From UBA6522 sp965204155 (GTDB lineage: Bacteria; Pseudomonadota; Gammaproteobacteria; Steroidobacterales; Rariloculaceae), in the NCBI GenBank assembly GCA_965204155.1, contig OZ241971.1:3968001-4032000 (forward strand): a stretch of DNA of 64,000 bases, read 5' to 3'. The stretch's first letter is position 1; each line of letters opens with the position of its first letter. Position numbers and translations under genes: made by a program. The notes under the pieces were generated by a model. It saw only the letters and a list, made by a program, of their open reading frames with translations. It searched no databases and was not told the DNA's origin. Below, in pieces: positions 33,568 through 43,596 of the stretch.

Positions 33568-35247
33568 TCACATCCGATCCGCCGCGCGGACGATCATTTC
33601 CTCGGCGTGGGCACGCGTGCGCGGTGTGATCTCGACCCCTCCCAGCATGCGCGCCAGTTCCTCGACCCGTTCGTCGCGGCTCAGTGAACGAACGCCGGTC
33701 CGGGTGGACTGGTCGTGCGCCTGCTTGAGTACGCGGTAGTGGTGACGTCCCTGGCTTGCGACCTGAGCCAGGTGGGTGACGCACAGGACCTGACGGTTTG
33801 ACGCGATGTCGGCGAGCCTGCGTCCGACGATTTCGGCCACGCCGCCCCCGATCCCGGCATCCACTTCATCGAATACCAGCGTCGGGATGGTCGTCGCACC
33901 CGCGGCCACCACTTCCAGCGCCAGGCTGATTCGGGACAGCTCACCGCCGGAGGCCACGCGGGATAACGGCCCGAATTCCTGCCCCGGATTCAGCGAAACC
34001 TGGAACTCGATACGATCCAGGCCGGTGGCGTCCGCCCGGTCGCGCGGCTTTCCGAGGATTTCAGCGCGAATCCTGCCGTTGGGCAGACCAAGTACCGCCA
34101 GTTGCGCTTCAACCGCTTCGCTCAGGGATGAAGCGGCTTGCAGGCGTGCCTTGCTCAGTTCTTCCGCGGCCTCGAAATACGTGTCCCGGGCTTCCCGAGC
34201 ACGCTGACGCGCCGCTTCCAGCGATTCACCGGCGCTCCCCAGCGCGTCGAGTCGTGAACGAAGCTGTTCCAGCAACACGCCGAGTTCCGACTCCTCCACA
34301 TGGTGCCGCATCGCCAGGCTGCGAAGGGTTGCCAGCCGCGACTCCACCCAGTCCAGACGCTCCGGGTCGGGCTCCAGTCGGTCCCGGTAACTGGCCAGCT
34401 CCCGGACGGCTTCCTGGACCTGGATCTCGGCTTCCGCGAGCAGGTTCGCAGCATCCTCCAGAGAGGGGTCCAGCGACTTCGCTTCGGCCAATTCACGTTG
34501 TGCCTTGGCGACAAGTTCCTGGGCCGAGCCGTGATCGCGTTCGTACAGGCCGCTCAACGCGCTTTCGATGCTGTTGGACAACCGGTCCACGTTGGCGAGC
34601 CGTCCCCGTTCTTCCTGAAGGGCGTCCAGTTCGCCTTCCCGGTAGTCGAGATTTTCCAGCTCGCGGACCTGGAATCGCAGCAGTTCGAGTTCCGAGGCAC
34701 GGTCCGCGCCTTGCTGCCGTTGCGCCTCGTACGCTGCCTCGCAGGACTTCCAGCTTCCGAATGCCGCGGCAACCTGCGCCGCAAGCTGCAGATGATCGCC
34801 ATGGTGATCGAGGATGCCGCGTTGTGCCGGCGCGTGCAGCAGCGCCTGATGCGCGCCCTGGCCGTGGATGTTCACCAGCCGGGACCCCACGGCGCGCAGA
34901 TCCTGAAGTGTGGCCGGCTGGTTGTTGACGTACGCGCGGGATCGACCCCGGGCGCTGACTACGCGTCGCAACAGGCAGGTCCCGTCCCGGTCCAGTCCGC
35001 GTTCGGCGAGCCAGTCCAGCGCCGGGTGATCCTCCGGGCACTCGAACAGCACGCTGATCTGCGCTTGCCGGCTGCCCTTGCGTACCGCGCCGGCATCCGC
35101 ACGATCGCCCAGCGCAAGGCCCAGGGCATCCACGAGAATGGACTTGCCGGCTCCGGTTTCACCGGTGAGCACGCTCAGGCCGGCATCGAATTCCACTTCG
35201 ACCTCGTCGATGACGGCGTAGTTTCTGACTGCGATCAGGTTGAGCAT
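33568..35247 (-). CDS. recN: DNA repair protein RecN
   Basis: This 559-residue SMC-like ATPase has Walker A 'TGETGAGKS' near residue 30. A long coiled-coil middle carries many Glu/Arg/Leu heptads, and a signature and Walker B region lie near the C-terminus ('RVASGGELSRISLALEV', 'TLVFDEVDAGIGG'). It acts in double-strand break repair. Length and order of motifs are normal. The nadK gene lies upstream on the same strand, across a 123-bp gap that contains REP-like copy 2. Confidence 0.96.
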   Translation of the reverse strand: MLNLIAVRNYAVIDEVEVEFDAGLSVLTGETGAGKSILVDALGLALGDRADAGAVRKGSRQAQISVLFECPEDHPALDWLAERGLDRDGTCLLRRVVSARGRSRAYVNNQPATLQDLRAVGSRLVNIHGQGAHQALLHAPAQRGILDHHGDHLQLAAQVAAAFGSWKSCEAAYEAQRQQGADRASELELLRFQVRELENLDYREGELDALQEERGRLANVDRLSNSIESALSGLYERDHGSAQELVAKAQRELAEAKSLDPSLEDAANLLAEAEIQVQEAVRELASYRDRLEPDPERLDWVESRLATLRSLAMRHHVEESELGVLLEQLRSRLDALGSAGESLEAARQRAREARDTYFEAAEELSKARLQAASSLSEAVEAQLAVLGLPNGRIRAEILGKPRDRADATGLDRIEFQVSLNPGQEFGPLSRVASGGELSRISLALEVVAAGATTIPTLVFDEVDAGIGGGVAEIVGRRLADIASNRQVLCVTHLAQVASQGRHHYRVLKQAHDQSTRTGVRSLSRDERVEELARMLGGVEITPRTRAHAEEMIVRAADRM

Positions 35248-35293
35248 CTGTCATTCGACTGGCGGGCGCGCGTCGCCGGGATGCATCGGCCGT

Positions 35294-35345
35294 CGATCGG
35301 CCGTCCTCGGCCAGCCCGACTTCCGGCCCGTGCCGCGGGACTCTT
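35294..35345. repeat. REP-like element, copy 2
   Basis: This is the partner of 32576-32627, with a GGCCG-TCCT-CGGCC hairpin. It lies between recN and nadK on the minus strand. Two copies 2.7 kb apart suggest that a wider family exists in the genome (inference). Confidence 0.75.
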
Positions 35346-35370
35346 GTCACGGGCTGCCTGGTACAGGGCG

Positions 35371-36285
35371 CTAGTCAACGTCGATCCGGCGCCTCGGTGG
35401 CCGGTTCGTATGACCCCAGTTGAGCTTGGAGCGCAGTTGCTGGTAGAAGTTCTGACCCCGCGGATGGAGCAATTGTACCGTTTCGTCGGCGGCCCGGATT
35501 TCCACGGCGTCGTCCGTGCCCACGGTTCCCAGGGTGTCGCCGTCGCAGGTGACCTGTGCGCCCCGGCTGCCGGGGCGAAGGTCCACTCTCACCCGGATCG
35601 TGCACGAAGACTTCACCACCAGCGGCCGGTCGGAGAGCGTATGCGGCGCGATGGGGACGATGACCAGGGCGTCCACGTCGGGCTGGATGATGGGTCCGCC
35701 GCAGGACAGTGCGTAGGCGGTCGACCCGGTGGCGGTGGCCACGATCAGTCCGTCCCCGCCATGGGTGTTGACATAGTCGCCGTCGACGGAGGTGATGAAG
35801 TCCTCCATGTGGCCCGTATCGACGGTCTTCAGGACCACGTCGTTCAGGGCGACCAGCGAGCCCTTTTCTTCCGATCCCATGAAAATTGTGGCTTGCAGCA
35901 TCTGGCGGCTCTCGGTCACGTAGTCGCCCTGCAGCAGGGTCTCGATGGCGGTCGACAGGTTCCCGGGGGAAATGTCGTTCAGGAAACCCAGCCGCCCCCG
36001 GTTGACTCCCAGCAGCGGCACGCCGTGCAGGGCCGCTCCGCGTGACGCGTCCAGCATCGTGCCGTCTCCGCCGATGGCGATGATGAGGTCCACGTGTGCA
36101 GCCAGCTTCGTCGCCGGCACCCTGTGACAGGCGCCGAACGTCTCCGGCAACTTGCGATGCTCGGGGACAAACACGTCCAGGCCGAGGCTGCCGAGTTGCG
36201 ACGCAATCTCCTGCGCCAGCGTAACGGAGCCCTTCTTGTTCTTGCGGCCCCAGAAGAGCCCGATCTTGTTGAATGCGGTAGTCAT
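35371..36285 (-). CDS. nadK: NAD kinase
   Basis: The protein has 304 residues. 'IAIGGDGTML' is the GGDG motif, 'ALNDVVLK' the NE/D motif, and 'GDGLIVATATGSTAYALSCGG' supplies the substrate loop (given here in two parts: 'GDGLIVATATG', 'STAYALSCGG'). It phosphorylates NAD to NADP. ATG 36285 precedes 'AFNKIGLFWGRK', the usual start of the domain; an upstream start at 36345 has no support. It diverges from hrcA, and the 159 bp between them should carry both promoters (TTGACA at 36374 is a candidate -35). Confidence 0.95.
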   Translation of the reverse strand: MTTAFNKIGLFWGRKNKKGSVTLAQEIASQLGSLGLDVFVPEHRKLPETFGACHRVPATKLAAHVDLIIAIGGDGTMLDASRGAALHGVPLLGVNRGRLGFLNDISPGNLSTAIETLLQGDYVTESRQMLQATIFMGSEEKGSLVALNDVVLKTVDTGHMEDFITSVDGDYVNTHGGDGLIVATATGSTAYALSCGGPIIQPDVDALVIVPIAPHTLSDRPLVVKSSCTIRVRVDLRPGSRGAQVTCDGDTLGTVGTDDAVEIRAADETVQLLHPRGQNFYQQLRSKLNWGHTNRPPRRRIDVD

Positions 36286-36444
36286 AGGCGGTGGATTGGA
36301 CCGCCGGGAATTGTACTTGAGTCGCTTCCGCGGTGCTCGGAACAAAACCCGCCAAAAAGGCGGGCAATACTTCTTGACAGTCCGAGGATGCGATTGCTAG
36401 CTTGTTTTCGATCGTGTCCATCCATTCAAGCGAGGGTTGGTGCC

Positions 36445-37494
36445 ATGCGGGCGAGGCAGCTCGCGGAAGTTCCTGACGAGCGGGCCCGGCATCTGCTGCG
36501 GGTGCTGGTCAACCGCTATATTCGCGAGGGTCATCCTGTCGGCTCCCGCACACTGTCGCGCGAGTCGGGCCTTGAGGTCAGCCCGGCGACCATCCGCAAC
36601 ATCATGGCCGACCTGGAAGACATGGGCTTCATTGCCGCGCCGCACACCTCCGCGGGCCGCGTGCCTACCATCAAGGGCTACCGGTTCTTTGTGGATACGC
36701 TGGTGAAGCTGCGGCCGCCGCGGGACACCGAGGTGCAGTTGTTCGAGGACGCGCTGCGGGATTCCGACCCGCAGGCGCTGGTTCTGTCGGCATCCAACCT
36801 GTTGTCGGCCATGACCCGGCTCGCGGGTGTGGTGACGATTCCCAGGCCCGCGCAGACCGCGCTCAGGCAGATCGAATTCCTGCCGCTCTCCAACCAGCGG
36901 ATTCTGGCCATCCTGGTTCTCAATGATCGCGACGTTCAGAACAAGATCCTGCACGTTCACCGCGATTTCGGCGAAGATGAGCTCAGAAAGGCAGGAAACT
37001 ACCTGACCGGGCAGTTCGGCGGCAGCGAGCTGGACGTCGTGCGCAATCGCCTGATCAAGCAGCTCAGGGATACACGGGAAAGCATGAACTCGGTGATGCT
37101 GGATGCCATCGAGATGGCGCAGCAGGCGTTTGAAGCCACCGAATCCGAAGGCGAGTTCGTCGTCGCCGGTGAGACCAACCTGATGGGCCTGGAAGGAATG
37201 GGAGGCATGTCGAAGCTGAAGCGGCTGTTCGAGGCGTTCGCCCGGCAACACGACATCCTGCATCTTCTCGACAAGACGCTGAACGCTCACGGCGTGCAGA
37301 TCTTCATCGGCAAGGAATCCGGTTACCGGCTTCTGGACGAGTACAGTGTGGTGGCCGCGCCCTATGAGGCCGAGGATCACACCATGGGCGTACTGGGCGT
37401 CATCGGGCCGACCCGCATGGCTTACGAACGGGTGATTCCCATCGTCGACGTCACCGCAAAGCTGCTCGGCAGTGCCTTGAACTCCAGGAACTAG
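36445..37494 (+). CDS. hrcA: Heat-inducible transcription repressor HrcA
   Basis: The protein has 349 residues. The N-terminal winged helix ('RLLRVLVNRYIREGHPVGSR' type, here 'HLLRVLVNRYIREG' and 'VGSRTLSRESGL') and 'SPATIRNIMADLEDMGFI' are typical. It represses chaperone genes by binding CIRCE elements; I do not see a clear CIRCE palindrome in this window. The ATG at 36445 has GAGGG upstream. A much longer frame reading back to 36094 only overlaps nadK. grpE, dnaK and dnaJ follow in order. Confidence 0.95.
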   Translation: MRARQLAEVPDERARHLLRVLVNRYIREGHPVGSRTLSRESGLEVSPATIRNIMADLEDMGFIAAPHTSAGRVPTIKGYRFFVDTLVKLRPPRDTEVQLFEDALRDSDPQALVLSASNLLSAMTRLAGVVTIPRPAQTALRQIEFLPLSNQRILAILVLNDRDVQNKILHVHRDFGEDELRKAGNYLTGQFGGSELDVVRNRLIKQLRDTRESMNSVMLDAIEMAQQAFEATESEGEFVVAGETNLMGLEGMGGMSKLKRLFEAFARQHDILHLLDKTLNAHGVQIFIGKESGYRLLDEYSVVAAPYEAEDHTMGVLGVIGPTRMAYERVIPIVDVTAKLLGSALNSRN

Positions 37495-37650
37495 CGCCCA
37501 TATCTCAACATCATTGGCCGCGAGCGCGCCGGTTGCTGCGGCCGGGAGCGTTGTGCTTCGGCGGCTGCGGTCGGGCGCGTATTGCGCCGGCGGACAGGGC
37601 AGGGCGCGTTTTGCGGTGGTGGCAATACCCGAGCGGAGGGATTGAATTTG

Positions 37651-38253
37651 ATGGTCCACGATGATGACGACAGGTCGGCGGCCGGCGCCGACAACGGGGG
37701 TTCGGAGGGGGAGCGCGAAGTCGCCGGGCAAATGGACGCCTCCGGGCAGTCCGACGCGGACGACAACGGATCCGAAGACGCCGCGCTTGTGGAAGTGGAA
37801 GCCCTGCGGGAACAGGCGGCGGCCAACCACGACCGATACCTGCGCGCGGTGGCGGAACTGGAGAACGTGCGCAGGCGCGCGGCACGCGATGTGGCAAACG
37901 CCCGCCGATACGGCGTCGAGAAGCTGGCCCAGGCGCTGCTGCCGGTGCTTGACAGCCTGGAGGCCGGGCTCGCGACCGCGGAGCAGGCCAGCGCGGAGTC
38001 CCTGCGGGACGGCAAGAAGGCGACCATGCGCCTGCTGAACGCGGCGCTGGAGCAGGTCGGCATCAAGGAACTGGACCCCCATGGCGAACCCTTCGATCCC
38101 GCCTTGCACGAGGCGATGGCCATGGCGCCCTCGGAGGATGCCGAACCTGGCACGGTTATCGAAGTGTTTCAAAAGGGCTATTCCATCCACGACAGGCTGC
38201 TGCGCGCGGCTCGTGTGGTGGTTGCCAGGGAGCCTGCGGACAACGGCGGATGA
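37651..38253 (+). CDS. grpE: Nucleotide exchange factor GrpE
   Basis: The protein has 200 residues. A long acidic, low-complexity N-terminus ('DNGSEDAALVEVEALREQ') leads into the coiled coil, then 'RYLRAVAELENVRRRAARD' and the C-terminal head ('VFQKGYSIHDRLLRAARVVV'). It exchanges nucleotide on DnaK. ATG 37651 follows GGAGGG by about ten bases; a TTG one codon earlier is possible. It lies 156 bp after hrcA. Confidence 0.95.
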   Translation: MVHDDDDRSAAGADNGGSEGEREVAGQMDASGQSDADDNGSEDAALVEVEALREQAAANHDRYLRAVAELENVRRRAARDVANARRYGVEKLAQALLPVLDSLEAGLATAEQASAESLRDGKKATMRLLNAALEQVGIKELDPHGEPFDPALHEAMAMAPSEDAEPGTVIEVFQKGYSIHDRLLRAARVVVAREPADNGG

Positions 38254-38335
38254 CGCGCCGCTACGCGTCGAAGGGCGCCGCTACGCCTTGAGGCGTGCCG
38301 GTACGCCTTGACGCGCGCCGTTACGCCTTGAATTG
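38254..38335. repeat. Four imperfect ~20-bp tandem repeats before dnaK
   Basis: Units of the form 'GCGCCGCTACGCCTTGA' repeat four times with small changes in the grpE-dnaK gap. The core CGxTACGCCTTGA is best kept. No known operator matches. They could bind a protein, fold in the transcript, or be slippage products. Confidence 0.7.
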
Positions 38336-38396
38336 TGTGAATCCCGCCCGCAAGTAGAAGGGCAGGACAAGTGACCATGTATGGAGATGGGAAATC

Positions 38397-40325
<1,929 letters not shown>

Positions 40326-40348
40326 CCCTCAGGCCATAAGGATGGGGC

Positions 40349-41479
40349 ATGGCCAAGCGGGACTACTATGAAGTCTTGGGATGCGGCAGAAACGCCGGTG
40401 AAGCCGAGTTGAAAAAGGCTTACCGGCGTTTGGCCATGAAGTTCCATCCGGACCGCAACCCCGACGACAAGCAGGCCGAAGCCCGGTTCAAGGAAGCCAA
40501 GGAAGCCTACGAGGTTCTCTCCAATTCGGAGAAACGGGCTGCCTACGATCAATTCGGCCATGCCGGCGTGGATGCCAGCCAGGCCGGCGGTTTCGGCGGC
40601 GGCGCGGATGCATTCAGCGACATATTCGGCGACGTCTTCGGGGATATCTTCGGCAATACCGGCCGGCGCGGGCGCACCCAGGTTTTCCGCGGTGCCGACC
40701 TGCGGTACGAATTGCCTCTGTCGCTGGAGCAGGCCGTCGCGGGCGACTCCGTCAATATCGAAGTGCCGACCAAGGTGGAGTGCGGCCGGTGCCGCGGCGC
40801 GGGGTCCGAGCCGGGCACGCAGCGCTCCTCCTGCAATCGCTGCAACGGCAGCGGGCAGGTGCGTGTTCAGCAGGGTTTCTTCTCCATCCAGCAAACTTGT
40901 CCCACCTGTCGGGGGCAGGGTACGATCATCACGTCTCCCTGCAGCGAGTGTTCCGGACGCGGGCGGGTTCGCAAGGTCAAGACCCTTGCCGTCCAGGTCC
41001 CGGCCGGCGTCGATACGGGTGACCGGATTCGGCTGGCCGGTGAGGGTGAAGCCGGACGCAATGGCGGCCCGGCGGGCGATCTCTACGTGGACATAGCCGT
41101 CAACCCGCATCCGATATTTGCCAGGGACGGCCGGAACCTGAACTGCGAGGTGCCGATCAGCTTTGCCGACGCGGTGCTCGGCAGTTCGGTGGACGTGCCC
41201 ACCCTGGGTGGCCATGTCGTGCTCAGGATCCCGCCCGAAACTCAGTCCGGAAGGGTGTTTCGCCTGCGCGGCAAGGGTGTGCGGTCGGTGCGCGGTACCG
41301 GCATCGGAGACCTGTACTGCAAGGTTCAGGTGGAGACCCCGGTGAAACTGGACGAGGATCAGAAGGAAATGCTGCGACAATTCGACGAGTCGCTCCAGTC
41401 CAGGAGTTCCCACCATAGCCCGAGGGCACGTTCCTGGCTCGACGGAGTCAGGAAGTTCTTCGATCGGCTGAGCGCCTAG
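40349..41479 (+). CDS. dnaJ: Chaperone DnaJ (Hsp40)
   Basis: The protein has 376 residues. The J domain has 'MKFHPDRNPDD' (HPD). A Gly/Phe-rich part ('GGFGGGADAFSDIFGDVFG') follows. Four zinc-binding repeats are present: CGRCRGAG, CNRCNGSG, CPTCRGQG and CSECSGRG. It stimulates DnaK ATPase and presents substrates. Its TAG stop overlaps the GTG start of dapB. Confidence 0.98.
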   Translation: MAKRDYYEVLGCGRNAGEAELKKAYRRLAMKFHPDRNPDDKQAEARFKEAKEAYEVLSNSEKRAAYDQFGHAGVDASQAGGFGGGADAFSDIFGDVFGDIFGNTGRRGRTQVFRGADLRYELPLSLEQAVAGDSVNIEVPTKVECGRCRGAGSEPGTQRSSCNRCNGSGQVRVQQGFFSIQQTCPTCRGQGTIITSPCSECSGRGRVRKVKTLAVQVPAGVDTGDRIRLAGEGEAGRNGGPAGDLYVDIAVNPHPIFARDGRNLNCEVPISFADAVLGSSVDVPTLGGHVVLRIPPETQSGRVFRLRGKGVRSVRGTGIGDLYCKVQVETPVKLDEDQKEMLRQFDESLQSRSSHHSPRARSWLDGVRKFFDRLSA

Positions 41480-42282
41480 TGATTGACGTTGCCGTAGTCG
41501 GGGCCACCGGCCGCATGGGACGCGCCGTGATCCGTTGTCTTGCCGACACGGAGGGCCTGCGGCTTGCGGGCGCGGTCACCGAGTCCACCGATGCCGCCCT
41601 GGGACAGGATGCGGGAAGGGTCTGCGGTCTGCCGGCAGCCGGGGTGGTCTTGACGGACGATCCCCGGGCGGGCCTGGGGAGCGCGCAGGTCGCCGTCGAT
41701 TTCACCCTGCCTTCTGCCACGGAAGCGAACGTCGCTGCCGCGGTCGCCGAGGGCGTGGCCATGGTAATGGGGACCACCGGGTTGGGACCGGAACAGACGG
41801 GCGCACTGCAGTCCGGCGCCGGGGACATCCCGATCGTGTATGCGCGCAACATGAGTGTGGGAATGGCGCTGTTCAAGGACCTGGCCGCCCGCGCGGCGGC
41901 CGCGCTCGGCGACGACTACGATATCGAGATCCTTGAAGCGCACCACGCAGGGAAGGCGGATGCGCCCTCCGGCACTGCGCTGGAACTCGGAGAGCGCGTC
42001 GCGGCGGCCCGTGGCCGGTCGCTGGACGAAGTGGCCGCGTACGCCCGTCACGGCCAGACCGGGCCGCGGGAACGCGGCACCATCGGCTTTTCGGTTGTCC
42101 GCGCCGGCCGGATCGTCGGCGATCACAGCGTTCTGTTTGCCGGGCCCGAGGAGCGGGTCGAACTGGTGCACCGGGCAGCGGACCGGGCTGTCTTCGCACG
42201 CGGTGCGCTGCGTGCGGCCGAGTGGGTCGTCCGCCAGCCGCCGGGACTCTATTCGCTGGAGGACGTTCTCGGCTTAAAATAG
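41479..42282 (+). CDS. dapB: 4-hydroxy-tetrahydrodipicolinate reductase
   Basis: The protein has 267 residues. 'VVGATGRMGRAVIRCL' is the dinucleotide-binding loop, and 'EAHHAGKADAPSGTAL' contains the catalytic His-Lys region. It makes tetrahydrodipicolinate for lysine and cell wall synthesis. The start is GTG 41479, sharing bases with the dnaJ stop (TAGTG). carA follows, with a hairpin in the gap. The dnaJ-dapB-carA order is familiar from Pseudomonas and relatives. Confidence 0.97.
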   Translation: MIDVAVVGATGRMGRAVIRCLADTEGLRLAGAVTESTDAALGQDAGRVCGLPAAGVVLTDDPRAGLGSAQVAVDFTLPSATEANVAAAVAEGVAMVMGTTGLGPEQTGALQSGAGDIPIVYARNMSVGMALFKDLAARAAAALGDDYDIEILEAHHAGKADAPSGTALELGERVAAARGRSLDEVAAYARHGQTGPRERGTIGFSVVRAGRIVGDHSVLFAGPEERVELVHRAADRAVFARGALRAAEWVVRQPPGLYSLEDVLGLK

Positions 42283-42299
42283 GCGTGTTTGAAGACTTG

Positions 42300-42333
42300 G
42301 CGGGATAAGCCGTGTGCCTTGCGGCTGTCCCGC
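42300..42333. terminator. Hairpin between dapB and carA
   Basis: GCGGGA..AGCCG pairs with CGGCT.TCCCGC around a 9-base loop (about 11 paired bases with a bulge). No T-run follows. It may weaken read-through from dapB or take part in control of carAB; the sequence does not decide. Confidence 0.45.
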
Positions 42334-42357
42334 TTCGATTATGTAGGGCGCATGCGA

Positions 42358-43596
42358 ATGGCCCGGGAGTCAGGGGTGACGGAGACAGCGGTACTCGCGC
42401 TGGAGGACGGTACGGTCTTCAGGGGCCGGTCCATCGGCGTATCCGGACAGACGGTCGGCGAGGTGGTTTTCAATACCGCGATGACCGGTTACCAGGAAAT
42501 CCTCAACGATCCCTCCTATTTTCGCCAGATCGTGACCCTGACCTATCCCCATATCGGCAACACCGGCACCAACGCCACGGATTTCGAGTCACCCCGAATC
42601 TACGCCGCCGGCCTGATCGTCCGCGATCTCTCCATGGCGGTCAGCAACTGGCGCTCGGAGCAGAGTCTGGATGACTACCTGCGCCGTGGTGAGACCGTCG
42701 CGATAGCCGATATCGACACCCGTCAACTCACGCGCATCATCCGGGACAAGGGCGCCCAGGGCGGTTGCATCCTGGCCGGTCCCGGCGCGGACCCGGAGAA
42801 GGCAGTCCGGGCCGCCCGCGAATTCCCCGGCCTGAAGGGGATGGACCTGGCGAAGGATGTCACCACCGACGTGCCGTACCAGTGGGACGAGGGCAGTCTT
42901 TGGCCGGAGCAACTGCATCGGCCGCACCGCCTGCAGGAGCCGCAACAGCCTGAGTTGCCGCATCCGCCGCAGCCGTCGCAGGGCGCCGGGCAGACCGCGC
43001 GCTATCATGTGGCGGCTTATGACTACGGGGTGAAGCGCAACATCCTGCGCAAGCTGGCCGACTCGGGTTGCCGCGTCAGCGTGTTGCCGGCCGCGACGCC
43101 GGCGGAGGAGGTCCTGGCACTGGGTGTCGACGGGGCATTCCTTTCCAACGGACCGGGCGATCCCGAGCCCTGCGACTACGCGATCGGGGCGATCCGCGCC
43201 CTGGTGGACTCCGGCCTGCCGACCTTCGGCATCTGCCTCGGGCATCAGCTCCTGGCGCTGGCCAGCGGCGCACAGACCGTGAAGATGAAATTCGGGCACC
43301 ACGGCGCCAATCATCCGGTGGTGGACCTGGACAGCGGGCGCGTCATGATCACCAGCCAGAATCACGGTTTCGCAGTGGACGAGGACAGCCTGCCTGACAA
43401 CCTGCGGGCCACGCACCGCTCCCTGTTCGACGGGTCGTTACAGGGCATCGAGCGGGTCGACCGGTCGGCGTTCTCGTTTCAGGGGCACCCGGAAGCCAGT
43501 CCCGGTCCGCACGATGTGGATCCCCTGTTCGCGCGCTTCATCCGCTCCATGCAGGCCGCCAGGGCCGAGCGTGAAGCGGCGGTACGGGACAGATAG
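42358..43596 (+). CDS. carA: Carbamoyl-phosphate synthase small subunit
   Basis: The protein has 412 residues. The N-terminal domain ('GEVVFNTAMTGYQEILNDPS') is joined to a class I glutamine amidotransferase domain ('GICLGHQLLALASG' with the catalytic Cys, 'FQGHPEASPGP' with the His). It supplies ammonia to CarB. Between the domains is an extra Pro/Gln/His-rich stretch ('QLHRPHRLQEPQQPELPH') that I do not expect in the family. ATG 42358 has AGGG nine bases upstream, better placed than ATG 42352. carB starts at the next base after the stop. Confidence 0.96.
   Translation: MARESGVTETAVLALEDGTVFRGRSIGVSGQTVGEVVFNTAMTGYQEILNDPSYFRQIVTLTYPHIGNTGTNATDFESPRIYAAGLIVRDLSMAVSNWRSEQSLDDYLRRGETVAIADIDTRQLTRIIRDKGAQGGCILAGPGADPEKAVRAAREFPGLKGMDLAKDVTTDVPYQWDEGSLWPEQLHRPHRLQEPQQPELPHPPQPSQGAGQTARYHVAAYDYGVKRNILRKLADSGCRVSVLPAATPAEEVLALGVDGAFLSNGPGDPEPCDYAIGAIRALVDSGLPTFGICLGHQLLALASGAQTVKMKFGHHGANHPVVDLDSGRVMITSQNHGFAVDEDSLPDNLRATHRSLFDGSLQGIERVDRSAFSFQGHPEASPGPHDVDPLFARFIRSMQAARAEREAAVRDR

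Noticed and set aside
36374..36402. Sigma-70 promoter before hrcA
   Set aside because: TTGACA is present but no convincing -10 lies at the right distance, so it is not listed as a feature.
36094..36444. N-terminal extension of hrcA
   Set aside because: It overlaps nadK on the other strand, is not HrcA-like, and a good ribosome site precedes ATG 36445.
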